Positions 1 through 9,581 of a stretch of DNA of 64,000 nucleotides are shown in pieces. A program made the position numbers and the translations under genes. Location: contig CAVSKZ010000003.1 of the NCBI GenBank assembly GCA_963728835.1, positions 1-64,000 on the forward strand. The letters are read 5' to 3'. The notes beneath the pieces are model-generated. The model did not search any database and was not told where the DNA came from. It was given only the letters and a program-made list of their open reading frames with translations. The number at the start of each line of letters is the position of its first letter. Within the stretch, counting starts at the first letter, position 1. This DNA is from VRUE01 sp963728835. GTDB taxonomy: Bacteria > Actinomycetota > Thermoleophilia > Solirubrobacterales > 70-9.

Positions 1-738
1 CTGCGGCCACTCGGCCTTCGCGACGATCTCACCTTTGTGTTCCCGCCGGCCGCTGATTCGGCCGGAGCGGAGCATTCGCTTCAGGACGTTCGGGACCCAT
101 TCGCCCCCGGTGGTCGTATGGATGCCTCGCTCGTTCAGGTCGAAGCAGAGAGACCGGAGGCTCTCGCCGGCCAGGAATCGGTCCTTCAGTTCGACAATGA
201 CGACAGCCTCGGAAGCGCGGATCGTCCTGCGGTCCTGCCCGAAGCCAAAGGGGCGCGTGCCGCCGCCGCTGATCTTGCCGTCCTGCGCCATCTCGAGCGC
301 CTTGCGCTTAATCCGCCGGCTCTTGTCGTCGGACTCCTTCACGGCGACGGCCGCCTTGATCCGCAGCGTCAGCCTCCCGTCGGTCGAGCCGAGGTCGACG
401 TCTCCGGTCACCTGGGTCAGCTCGGTGATCTTGGCTCCCTCGCACACGTCGAGGAATTCCTCCAGCTCGCGAGGCTGGCGGTAGAAGCGGTCGCTGTCGT
501 AGACGATCAGGGCATCGACCGAGCCGTCGGCGATGTCGGCAAGCAGGCGCCGGAAATTGTCCCTGACGACAGTGCGCTTCCAGGCGCTCTTGTCGTTGTC
601 GTTGTAGATGGCCGGCTTTGGCCATCCGCGCGCCGCAGCGAGCGCCAGGCCGTCTTCGAGTTGACGGTTGACGCCCTTAGACTCTCCCTCCCGGTCATCG
701 CTTATCCTGACATAAAGAGCCGGATGGGCGGGCTTCAT
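1..738 (-). CDS. Large serine recombinase (integrase), C-terminus beyond the window
   Basis: Open from an ATG at 738 to the window edge (246 codons, no stop), so the C-terminal part is missing. The N-terminus reads LYVRIS, the resolvase catalytic-serine motif (Ser13). It is followed by the DALIVYDSDRFYRQ segment (about 75-88) and, from about residue 158, the Recombinase-domain signature TRPFGFG with a downstream helical region. Enzymes of this type recombine attP and attB through a phosphoserine intermediate. The start codon is only about 24 bases from the truncated comM gene, the usual position of such an integrase next to its attachment site. It is therefore likely the terminal gene of an integrated element extending left of the window. 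The family is clear; the type of element is unknown. Confidence 0.9.
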   Translation of the reverse strand, partial: MKPAHPALYVRISDDREGESKGVNRQLEDGLALAAARGWPKPAIYNDNDKSAWKRTVVRDNFRRLLADIADGSVDALIVYDSDRFYRQPRELEEFLDVCEGAKITELTQVTGDVDLGSTDGRLTLRIKAAVAVKESDDKSRRIKRKALEMAQDGKISGGGTRPFGFGQDRRTIRASEAVVIVELKDRFLAGESLRSLCFDLNERGIHTTTGGEWVPNVLKRMLRSGRISGRREHKGEIVAKAEWPQ

Positions 739-761
739 CGAGCGGGGGACACTACTCAACC
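739..761. other. Probable attachment-site junction of the element in comM
   Basis: These bases lie between the recombinase start and the first comM-homologous codons (L-G-H-R-G-V-L-F-L-D-E-L from about 762). Serine integrases leave hybrid att sites at such junctions. The exact crossover dinucleotide cannot be located because the other end of the element is outside the window. Confidence 0.5.
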
Positions 762-1373
762 CTGGGCCATCGCGGCGTCCTCTTCCTCGACGAGCTTGCG
801 AGTTCCGTCGCGATGCGCTCGAGGCGCTGCGGGCGCCGCTGGAGACCGGCTGGGTCTCGATCGCCGCGCCGGCGCCGGCGCCGCTGCCCTGCCGCTTCGT
901 GCTCGTCGCCGCCGCCAACCCCTGCCCCTGCGGGCGCGGCGAGGCCGACCCCGAGTGCGACTGCGCGCCGCTGGCGTGCACCGCTACCAGGCCCGCCTCA
1001 GCGGCGCGCTCGCCGACCGCATCGACGTCCTCGCCGCGATCCGCCAGCCCAGCGGCGAGGAGATCGGCGGACCGCCAGGCGAGGCTTCGGCCGCGGTGCG
1101 GGAGCGAGTCGGCGCGGCGCGCGAGCGCCAGGAACACCGCCTCGGGCCGGGCGTTGCAACGCCGAGATGACCCGGCAGAGGCGCGCGAATGCGCACTCGA
1201 GGAGGCCGCGGCGGCGCTGCTCGCCGATTCCTACTCGCGGCGCCGGCTCAGCGGTCGTGCCCACGAGCGGGTGCTGCGCCTGGCTCGGACGGTCGCCGAC
1301 CTCGCCGGCGACGAGACGATCGAGCGCGAGCAGATGGCCCAGGCGCTGCAGCTGCGGCGGAGGGAACGAGTGA
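762..1373 (+). pseudogene. comM: ComM (YifB/Mg-chelatase-like AAA+), 5'-truncated by element insertion
   Basis: The readable protein starts at the Walker B region (GHRGVLFLDEL, then EFRRDALEALR). It continues through VAAANPCPCG and a RLSGALADRIDV segment to the C-terminal helical domain. In the intact family several hundred residues precede Walker B, so the N-terminal half, including Walker A, is absent here. ComM is a hexameric helicase that promotes branch migration in natural transformation. Frame changes near 805, 985, 1165 and 1365 look like indel errors on top of the real truncation. The stop overlaps the dprA GTG by four bases, a normal comM-dprA arrangement. The missing half presumably lies on the far side of the inserted element. 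Confidence 0.85.
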
Positions 1374-2485
1374 GCGAGCCGCGCGCCTGTCCCGACTGCC
1401 TGCGCCGCTCCCGGCTGCTCGCCCACCTCGCCCCCTACATCGAGAAGATCGCGACGGGCGCTGCCCGGCTCGCGCTCGCCGGAACTGCTGCGTCTCTCCA
1501 ACGAGGACCTCGCGGCGCGGCCGCCCGAAGGCGCAGCCCAGATCGCTGGCCGAGGTCGCAGCGGTGCCCGAGCGCCAGCTCGACGCCGACCTAGCGCGCG
1601 GCCGGGTGCTGGGCGCTGCCGGCCGACCGGCTCTTCCCGCCGGGCTGCGCGACGCCGCCGATGCGCCCTGGGCGCTGATCGGCCGCGGCGACCCGGCGCT
1701 GCTCGAGCGGCCTCGAGCCGAGGCGGCGGTGACCGTGGTCGGCGCCCGGCGGGCCAGCGCCTACGGCCGCGAGGTGGCCCGCGAGCTCGGCCGCGAACTG
1801 GCCGCCGCGGGGCTGCTCGTCGTCAGCGGGCTCGCCTTCGGCATCGACGCCTGCGCGCATCGCGGCGCGCTCGAGGCGGGGCGCACCGTCGCGGTGCTCG
1901 GCTGCGGCGCCGATGTCGCCTATCCCGCCGCGCACCGCTCGCTCTGGCGGCAGATCTGCGAGAGCGGCCTGGTCCTCTCCGAGCTGCCGCCCGGGCACCG
2001 GCGCCTGGCGCTGGACCTTCCCGGCGCGCAACCGGATCATGGCGGCGCTGGCCGGGATGACGGTCGTCGTCGAGGCGGCGGAGCGTCGGGATCGCTGATC
2101 ACCGCCGATCTCGCCGCCGACCTCGGGCGCGACCTCGGCGCGGTGCCGGGCCCGGTCAACTCGCGCGCCTCGGCGGGCCCCAACAGCCTGCTCGCCGGCG
2201 GCGCCTGCCTGGTCCGCGATGCCCAGGACGTGCTCGACGCGATGCTCGGTCCGGGCGTGCCGCGGGCCAAGCGCACCGGGCCGGCTCGAGTCCCGGGCAG
2301 TCGCGGGTGCTCGCGGCGGTCGAAGCGGGGCGAGGAGACCTGCGACGCGATCGCCGCCGACCTTGGCCTCGCCGGCGCCGAGGCCGCCGCGGCCCTGGCC
2401 GACGCTCGAGGCGCTCGGCTACGTCTCCTGCTCGCTGGTCGGCGTCCTACTCCCGGACTCTGCTCGAGCCGCCCGCTGCATCTAG
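1370..2485 (+). CDS. dprA: DNA processing protein DprA (frameshifted in the assembly)
   Basis: DprA loads RecA onto incoming single-stranded DNA during transformation. The GTG start overlaps the comM stop. Early residues read SEPRACPDCLRRSRLLAHL, and a Rossmann-like domain follows with TVVGARRASAYG, GLAFGIDACAHRGAL and GRTVAVLGCGADVAYP. Later come SGSLITADLA and the GAVPGPVNS region, then a C-terminal winged-helix remnant ending near LEALGYV. Frames change near 1480, 2025-2070, 2285 and 2405. Because conserved blocks remain in order across the frames, assembly indels are more likely than decay. The exact stop is uncertain; 2485 is the most plausible. Confidence 0.85.
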
Positions 2486-2498
2486 GCTGCGCGCCGAT

Positions 2499-3297
<799 letters not shown>

Positions 3298-3322
3298 TCC
3301 GGGCGTGCAGTAGATTTCGGCC

Positions 3323-5022
3323 ATGAGCTCGCAACGGCGCCACCACGACCAAGCTTCCCCGTCCCGCGCTCCAGCGCCGTCTTCGACGGTCCCGACCGCG
3401 CCCACGCGCGCGCCTACATGAAGGGCATCGGCTTCGACGACGACGCGCTCAGCCGGCCGACGATCGGGATCGCCAACACCTGGATCGAGGCGATGCCCTG
3501 CAACTTCCACCTGCGCGGCCTCGCCGAGCACGTCAAGGAGGGCGTGCGCGCCGCCGGCGGCACGCCGATGGAGTTCAACACGGTCGCCGTCTCCGACGGG
3601 GTCACGATGGGGACCCAGGGGATGAAGGCCTCGCTGGTCAGCCGCGAGGTGATCGCCGACTCGATCGAGCTGATGGCGCGCGGCTACCAGTTCGACGCGA
3701 TCGTCGCCCTCTGCGCCTGCGACAAGACGATCCCGGGCTGCGCGATGGCGCTGGCCCGGCTCGACGTCCCCTCGGTGCTGCTCTACGGCGGCTCGATCGC
3801 CCCCGGCCACTGGCACGGCCGCGACGTCACGATCCTCGACATCTTCGAGGCGATCGGCGCCCACAACGCCGGCGACATGAGCGACGAGGAACTGAACGAG
3901 CTCGAGGGCGTCGCCAGCCCCGGCGCCGGCGCCTGCGGCGGCCAGTTCACCGCCAACACGATGGCCTGCGCCTTCGAGGCGCTGGGGATCAGCGCCGGCG
4001 GCTCGGCGATGGTGCCGGCCGAAGACGACGACAAGGGGACCGTCGCCGAGCGGATCGGCGAGCTGGTCATCAAGGTCCTCGCCGAGGACATGACGCCCGA
4101 GCAGGGTGATCACCCGCGACTCGCTGGAGAACGCGATCGCCTGCGTCTGCGCCTCGGGCGGCTCGACCAACGCCGTCCTGCACCTGATCGCCGCTCGCCC
4201 GCGAGGTCGGGATCGAGCTGACGATCGACGACTTCGAGCGCATCTCCCGCGCGACGCCGCTCTTCGCCGACCTCAAGCCCGGCGGGCGCTTCGTCGCCAC
4301 CGACCTCTACGCGGCCGGCGGCGTGCCGCTGGTCCTCAAGCGGCTCGCCGAAGCGGGCAGCCTGCACGAGGACGCGATCACCGTCACCGGCAAGACGATC
4401 GGCGAGGTGGCCGGCGAGGCGACCGAGGCGCCCGGCCAGGAAGTCGTGCGCCCGCTCGACGACCCGCTCAAGCCCGAAGGCGGCCTGGCGATCCTGCGCG
4501 GCAACCTCGCGCCCGAAGGGCGCGGTGGTCAAGCTCGCCGGCACCGAGCGCACCCAGCAGACCGGCCCGGCCCGGGTCTTCGAGTCCGAAGAGGAATGCT
4601 TCCGCGCGGTCAAGGACCAGCAGATCGAGGCCGGCGACATCGTCGTGATCCGCAACGAGGGCCCGGTCGGCGGCCCGGGCATGCGGGAGATGCTGCAGGT
4701 GACCGCGGCGATCGTCGGCGAGGGACTGGGCGAGAGCGTCGCGATGGTCACCGACGGCCGCTTCTCCGGCGCCACCCGCGGCCTGATGATCGGCCACGTC
4801 GCCCCCGAGGCGGCCAAGGGCGGCCCGATCGCGGCGATCCGCGAGGGCGACGAGATCACCGTCGACATCGACGGCCGCCGCCTCGACGTCGCCCTCTCCG
4901 ACGAGGAGATCGCCAAGCGCGTCGCCGACTACGACTCGCCCGCCGTCTCCTTTCGGCACGGGCGTGATGGCCAAGTACGCGGCGACCGTCTGCTCGGCCT
5001 CGCGGGCGCCGTCACCTCCTAG
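3323..5022 (+). CDS. ilvD: Dihydroxy-acid dehydratase IlvD (frameshifted in the assembly)
   Basis: It dehydrates dihydroxy acids in branched-chain amino-acid synthesis and uses an Fe-S cluster. Visible blocks are RSSAVFDGPDRAHARAYMKG, IGIANTWIEAMPCN, SDGVTMGTQGMK, the cluster motif CACDKTIPGC, GACGGQFTANTM, ACVCASGGSTNAVLH, GPGMREML and DGRFSGATRG. These cover the whole family length. The start at 3323 (ATG) needs an early frame change before the strongly conserved RSSAVFDGP block. Other frame changes fall near 4107, 4200, 4520 and 4960. The 3' end overlaps the convergent hydrolase gene by four bases. Confidence 0.92.
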
Positions 5023-5861
5023 TCGTTCGAGGAACTCCTCGAGCAGCGCGTTGAAGCGCGCCGGCCGCTCCAGCTGCGGCACGTGGCCGGTGCGCTCGAA
5101 GATCTCGAGGCGTGAGTGGGGGATGCGCCGGTGGTAGCTGTGCGCGGCCCGGCGGGGATGACCCAGTCGTCGGTCCCCCAGACGATCATCGCCGGGATCT
5201 CGATCTCTTCCAGGCGGTCGCGGGCGTCGTATTCGATCACCGCGTCGAGCGCGTCGGCGAAGCCCGGCGCCGGGAGCCCCGAGGCCATCTGCTCCCAGAG
5301 GAGCTCCTGGCGCAGCCGCCTCGGGTGGCGCATGAAGAACCGGAACATCAGGTAGCGGGCGCGCCGGCGGGTCACGACCACGCGCGCGAGCTCGCCGAAG
5401 TCGGGCCCGAAGGTCGCCCCAGGCGCGAGAGGTCGCCTTGCCCCGCTCGTGGGCAGCCAGGTGTTGATCAAGCCCGCGGCCGAGACGAGGACGAGCCGGT
5501 CGAAGCGCGCCGGCGCGGAGAGGACCGCCTCCGCGGCGACGAGGCCGCCCATCGAGTTGCCGACCAGCGTCGCGCCTCGCTCGACCCCGAGCTTCTCGCA
5601 GAAGTCGTGCAGCAGCCGGCCGTAGGCGGGCATGTCGATCGTCCAGGTGGCATCGGGCTGGCGCCGAAGCCCGGCAGGTCGAGCGCGATCGCCCGTGGCC
5701 GCCGGCCGAAGTGGGGCAGGTTCTCCAGCCAGTTCTGCCAGGAGCCGGCGATCCCGTGGACGAAGACGATCGGCTCGCCCTCGCCGATCTCGGCGTAGTT
5801 GACCGAGCCGCCCGGCAGCTCGACCCGGTGCACGTGCGGCCGCCAGTCGATCTCCGGCCAC
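5019..5861 (-). CDS. Alpha/beta-fold hydrolase (frameshifted in the assembly)
   Basis: The protein reads GEGEPIVFVHGIAGSWQNW (oxyanion strand-loop), AIALDLPGFGAS, then the nucleophile elbow GNSMGG. It continues to IPAMIVWGTDDWVIP (acid-bearing loop) and a terminal ERTGHVPQLERP block in another frame that holds the catalytic His. This is a complete Ser-His-Asp hydrolase of about 280-290 residues; the substrate is not predictable. Frame changes near 5145, 5420 and 5660 look technical. Translation may begin at the GTG at 5833 (HRVELPGG) or further upstream: the same frame is open towards 5890, next to the stop of the preceding gene, implying translational coupling. Confidence 0.85.
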   Translation of the reverse strand: MAGDRLAAARAPGRAAGRLGQLRRDRRGRADRLRPRDRRLLAELAGEPAPLRPAATGDRARPAGLRRQPDATWTIDMPAYGRLLHDFCEKLGVERGATLVGNSMGGLVAAEAVLSAPARFDRLVLVSAAGLINTWLPTSGARRPLAPGATFGPDFGELARVVVTRRRARYLMFRFFMRHPRRLRQELLWEQMASGLPAPGFADALDAVIEYDARDRLEEIEIPAMIVWGTDDWVIPAGPRTATTGASPTHASRSSSAPATCRSWSGRRASTRCSRSSSND

Positions 5862-5894
5862 TCGGGGTCGGGATTGCCGTAGTCGTCGGGCTCC

Positions 5895-6638
5895 TCAGGC
5901 GTAGCCCATACGTTCGAGTATGGGGATCTCGCGGATCTGCGGCGGCTGCAGGTGGTCCCAGAGGATGCCGCGCGGCCGCTCGTACTGGCGCTCGACCTCG
6001 ATCACGGCGCGCGGGGTGGCGATCAGGTCGACCGGCAGGTCGTGCGCGGTCATCATCAGGTGGCGGCGCAGGATCTGGGTCGGGTGGACGGTCGTCGCCA
6101 CCGTCGTGTGGTCGTCGATCTTGCCGGCGTCGATCAGGACGCCGTACTCGAGGTCGGAGTAGCCGCCGCCCTTGCCGACCCGGGCGCCGCTCAGGTTGAC
6201 CGCGACCGAGCCGCAGAGGACGAAGTCGATCTCGGGCAGCTCTTCGAGGGCGACGACCCGGCCGTGCTTGAGCGCGCCCTTGATCGTCGCCGCCTCCTTC
6301 ACCGCCGCCTTGGACAGCTTCTTCGGGTCGAGGACGCGGAAGGGATGGGGGTCGCGCAGGCGCGGGACGGCCATGATCACCGTCTTGCCCTCCTCCAGCG
6401 CCACGCGCCGGGCGTGGGTCTGGGGCGAGTCGGGGTTGGCCTTGATCGTCCGCGCCCGCTTCCAGAGCCGGTGGCTGGCGAGCTTCTCGGCCGCCAGCCT
6501 GGCCCCGGCGAAGTTGGGGATCCGGCCCTCGGCGCCGGGGAAGCGCGAGACGCCCTCGCGGTCCATCGCCTTCCAGACCTCTTTGCGGACCTCGTCCTTG
6601 GAGCGCACCGCGAAACAATATCCGCCGCGGTACGTCAT
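5895..6638 (-). CDS. COG0212-type 5-formyltetrahydrofolate cyclo-ligase-like protein
   Basis: The sequence carries the cyclo-ligase fold signature RVGKGGGYSDLEYG (about 157-170) and the VAVNLSGARVG strand. The overall pattern, including GKTVIMAVPRLRDPHPF and TTVHPTQIL, fits the longer COG0212 paralogues rather than the classical MTHFS enzyme. Published comparative genomics has linked this paralogue to thiamin metabolism; its biochemistry is unresolved as far as I know. The translated start MTYRGGYCFAV may be too early; a GTG eleven codons in (V-R-S-K-D-E-V) also fits. It is followed closely by the hydrolase, suggesting one transcript. Confidence 0.8.
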   Translation of the reverse strand: MTYRGGYCFAVRSKDEVRKEVWKAMDREGVSRFPGAEGRIPNFAGARLAAEKLASHRLWKRARTIKANPDSPQTHARRVALEEGKTVIMAVPRLRDPHPFRVLDPKKLSKAAVKEAATIKGALKHGRVVALEELPEIDFVLCGSVAVNLSGARVGKGGGYSDLEYGVLIDAGKIDDHTTVATTVHPTQILRRHLMMTAHDLPVDLIATPRAVIEVERQYERPRGILWDHLQPPQIREIPILERMGYA

Positions 6639-6743
6639 CGGTCAGCGCGAACTTTGCAGGGGATGCGCCCTGCGGCCGAATGATCCGAGTGCATAAACTT
6701 TCCGCAGTCGGGTCGAGTCGAGTCGATAGGCTTCAAGGAAAGT

Positions 6744-7787
6744 GTGGGACGCAAGACGAAAATCGCGATCGTCACCGGCGTCGTCGTCGTCTGCTCGGGC
6801 GCTCGGTCGGCCTACGCCTACGACAGCTCCCAGAAGGACAAGATCGCCGAGGGCGTGACGATCGGCGGCGTCGACGTCGGCGGCATGGACGCGGAGGAAG
6901 CCGAAGCGGGCCGTCCGCGCCCAGCTGCTCGCGCCCGCTCCGCCACTCGCTCCGGGTCGGCTACGACGGCGAGAGCTGGAAGCTCGCCGGCGAGAGCGCT
7001 CAAGGTCCACGCCGACGTCGACGCGGCGGTCGAAGAGGCGCTCGACGAAAGCCGCGACGGCGGCCTGCCGGGCCGCATGGTCCGCTACGTGACCGGCGGC
7101 GACGTCGACGAGCGGATCCCCGCCGACGTCACCTACTCCCAGCCCGCGGTCAACCGATTCGTCCGCATGGTCGCCGAAGAGATCAACCGGGAACCCGAGG
7201 ACGCCACGGTCGAACCGAGCGGCGGCGATCGCTCGTCGTGGTCCCGGCGGAGAACGGGCGCAAGCTGCGCGACAACCTGCTCACCGACCAGATCAACGCC
7301 GCCGTGCTCAACGCCGACGCCGACCACACGATCGCCGCCCGCACCCACTCGAGCGAAGCCGGAGGTGACCGGCAGCGAGGTCGCCGACGAGTACCCGACC
7401 TACCTGACCCTCGACCGCGGCAGCTACACGCTGCGCCTCTGGGAGGACCTGAAGCTGGCCAAGACCTACACGGTCGCGGTCGGCCAGGAAGGGCTGGAAA
7501 CCCCGGAAGGCCTCTACGCGATCCAGGAAAAGGCAGAAAACCCGACCTGGAACGTGCCGGAATCCGACTGGGCCGGCTGGCTCGCGGGCCAGTCGATCCC
7601 GCCGGGGCCGTCGAACCCGATCAAGGCCCGCTGGATGGGGATCTACGAAGGCGCCGGCATCCACGGCACCGAAGAGACCTACTCGCTGGGCACGGCCGCC
7701 TCGCACGGCTGCGTGCGGATGTCGATCCCCGACGTCGAAGAGCTCTACGACCGGGTCGAAGTCGGCACCCCGATCTACATCGGCTGA
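6744..7787 (+). CDS. L,D-transpeptidase (YkuD) with N-terminal anchor (frameshifted in the assembly)
   Basis: L,D-transpeptidases cross-link peptidoglycan between diaminopimelate residues outside the membrane. The GTG at 6744 starts a basic stretch and a short hydrophobic segment (KIAIVTGVVVVCSG), a likely signal anchor. A peptidoglycan-binding-type region with two frame changes (about 6925-7000 and 7230-7350) follows. The catalytic domain is intact: TPEGLYAIQEK, IHGTEETYSLG and the active-site motif SHGCVRMS, where Cys is the nucleophile. It is divergent from the COG0212 gene, with a 105-base gap that should hold both promoters. Confidence 0.88.
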   Translation: MGRKTKIAIVTGVVVVCSGARSAYAYDSSQKDKIAEGVTIGGVDVGGMDAEEAEAGRPRPAARARSATRSGSATTARAGSSPARALKVHADVDAAVEEALDESRDGGLPGRMVRYVTGGDVDERIPADVTYSQPAVNRFVRMVAEEINREPEDATVEPSGGDRSSWSRRRTGASCATTCSPTRSTPPCSTPTPTTRSPPAPTRAKPEVTGSEVADEYPTYLTLDRGSYTLRLWEDLKLAKTYTVAVGQEGLETPEGLYAIQEKAENPTWNVPESDWAGWLAGQSIPPGPSNPIKARWMGIYEGAGIHGTEETYSLGTAASHGCVRMSIPDVEELYDRVEVGTPIYIG

Positions 7788-7824
7788 CCGCAGGCGCGCC
7801 GCGCCGGCGCGGCGAACTGGTCCG

Positions 7825-8709
7825 ATGACCTGGGAAGAGTCCCTCGCCGCCTACGACCGCGACCTGAGGGGCCGCGGGCGCGCCGAGCGCACGCGGCGCG
7901 CCTACGGCGTCGACCTCGGCCAGTTCGACGAGTGGGCGGGGGGCGGCCTCGGCCCGCGCGACGTCCGCCATCGCGACGTGCGCCGCTACGCGGCCGGCCT
8001 CTCCTCGGCGGGCGCGGCGCCGGCGACCGTCGCCCGCAAGCTCGCCGCGATCCGCGGCCTCTTCGACTTCCTCGTCCGCAGCGAGCGGGTCGGCCAGAAC
8101 CCGGCCGACCTCGTCTCCAGCCCGAAGCGCGAGCAGAAGCTGCCGCGGGTGCTCAGCGCCGAGCAGGTGCAGGAGCTGCTCGAGCGGATCCCGGCCCGCA
8201 CCCCGCTCGAGCTGCGCGACCGGGCGATGCTCGAGCTCGCCTACTCCTGCGGGCTGCGCTGCGAGGAGATCGTCAACCTCGACCTCGGCGCGCTCGACTT
8301 CGAGACCGAGCAGCTGCGCGTGCTCGGCAAGGGGTCCAAGGAGCGGCTGCTGCCGGTCGGCGAGCCCGCCCAGCGGGCCCTGCGGCGCTACCGAGCGCGG
8401 GCGCCACGTCCTCGCCGCCGACCCGCGCCGAGCAGGCGCTCTTCCTCTCCAAGAGCGGCCGCCGCCTCTCCAACTCCGACGTCACCCGCCGGCTCGGGCT
8501 CTGGGTGCGGGAGGCGGCGCTGGCCGCCGGGGTCTCGCCGCACTCCCTGCGCCACAGCTTCGCCACCCATCTGCTCGAAGGGCGGAGCCGACCTGCGCAC
8601 GATCCAGGAGCTGCTCGGCCACTCCTCGATCTCGACCACTCAGATCTACACTCGCGTCGATGCCGCCCGCCTGCGGGACGCGTATGCTGCCACCCATCCA
8701 CGCGCATGA
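7825..8709 (+). CDS. Tyrosine site-specific recombinase, XerC/XerD type
   Basis: Xer recombinases resolve chromosome dimers at dif. An N-terminal SAM-like core-binding domain (about 1-100) precedes a catalytic domain with the first Arg in SCGLRCEEI. The HSLRHSFATHLL box is readable in a second frame. The C-terminal LGHSSISTTQIYTRV contains the conserved His and the Tyr nucleophile. Two compensating frame changes (near 8398 and 8583) bracket the middle part, and the original frame is recovered, so the product is probably intact in the cell. At 294 codons it has normal Xer length. It lacks accessory mobile genes nearby, favouring a housekeeping role. XerC versus XerD cannot be decided. Confidence 0.85.
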   Translation: MTWEESLAAYDRDLRGRGRAERTRRAYGVDLGQFDEWAGGGLGPRDVRHRDVRRYAAGLSSAGAAPATVARKLAAIRGLFDFLVRSERVGQNPADLVSSPKREQKLPRVLSAEQVQELLERIPARTPLELRDRAMLELAYSCGLRCEEIVNLDLGALDFETEQLRVLGKGSKERLLPVGEPAQRALRRYRARAPRPRRRPAPSRRSSSPRAAAASPTPTSPAGSGSGCGRRRWPPGSRRTPCATASPPICSKGGADLRTIQELLGHSSISTTQIYTRVDAARLRDAYAATHPRA

Positions 8710-8752
8710 TCGGCAAATGAGCCGTCAGCGACCGTAGAATCCGGCCAAGGCC

Positions 8753-9548
8753 ATGGAAACAGGGGTAAAAGAGATCGAGCTGCGCGACCTGTGGCGGCGC
8801 TACAAGGGCGAAGGGGACGCCAGCGCCCGCGAGCGGCTGGTCGTCGCCTACTCGCCGATGGTCAAATTCGTCGCCGGCCGGCTCGGCGCCGGGCTGCCGT
8901 CCCACGTCGACGACGCCGACCTGATCTCCTACGGCCTGATGGGCCTGATCGGCGCGATCGAGCGCTTCGAGCCCGAGCGCGGGATCAAGTTCGAGACCTT
9001 CGCGATGACCCGGATCCGCGGCGCGATCATCGACGAGCTGCGCTCGCTCGACTGGGTGCCGCGCTCGGTCCGCTCGCGCGCGCGGGAAATCGAGGCGGCC
9101 CAGGCCAAGCTCGAGCACGAGCTGCAGCGGGCGCCGACGCGAGGCCGAGCTGGCGGCGAAGCTGGGGATCGACGAGGAGGAACTGCAGTCCTCGCTGCTG
9201 GAGATCGCCAACTCCTCGGTCTACGCGCTCGACGAGCTCTGGACGGTCTCGGACTCCTCCGGCGACCAGGTCTCGCTGCTCGACACGATCTCCGACCCGC
9301 GCGCCGACGACCCGCAGGAGTCGCTCGACAGCAGCGAGATCAAGGACCGCCTCACCGAGGCGATCGCCTCGCTGCCCGAGCGCGAGCAGCTCGTCGTCGC
9401 CCTCTACTACTACGAGAACCTCACCCTGCGCGAGATCGGCGAGGTCCTCGGCGTCACCGAGTCGCGCGTCTCGCAGCTGCACACCAAGGCGGTCATGCGG
9501 CTCAAGTCCCACCTCCAGCCGGCTGACCGCCGGCTCACCGGCATTTGA
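8753..9548 (+). CDS. FliA/WhiG-family RNA polymerase sigma factor
   Basis: Region 2 reads AYSPMVKFVAGRLG and DLISYGLMGLIGAIERF, then GIKFETFAMTRIRGAIIDEL with LDWVPRSVR. Region 4 is in the second frame: SLPEREQLVVALYYYENLTL and IGEVLGVTESRVSQLHTKA (helix-turn-helix). A single frame change near 9140 separates the halves and is probably an indel. The 265-residue size and lack of region 1.1 fit group 3 sigma-28 proteins. In actinobacteria without flagella such factors (WhiG) control development; no flagellar genes are visible here. The ATG at 8753 follows the xer gene by 43 bases. Confidence 0.9.
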
Positions 9549-9581
9549 TCCGGGCCGGCGCGCGGGTGTAGCGTTGCACGC

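Noticed and set aside
37..1170. Long plus-strand open frame over the recombinase and comM regions
   Set aside because: It is antisense to the clear recombinase frame and then an out-of-phase reading of comM; no protein family features.
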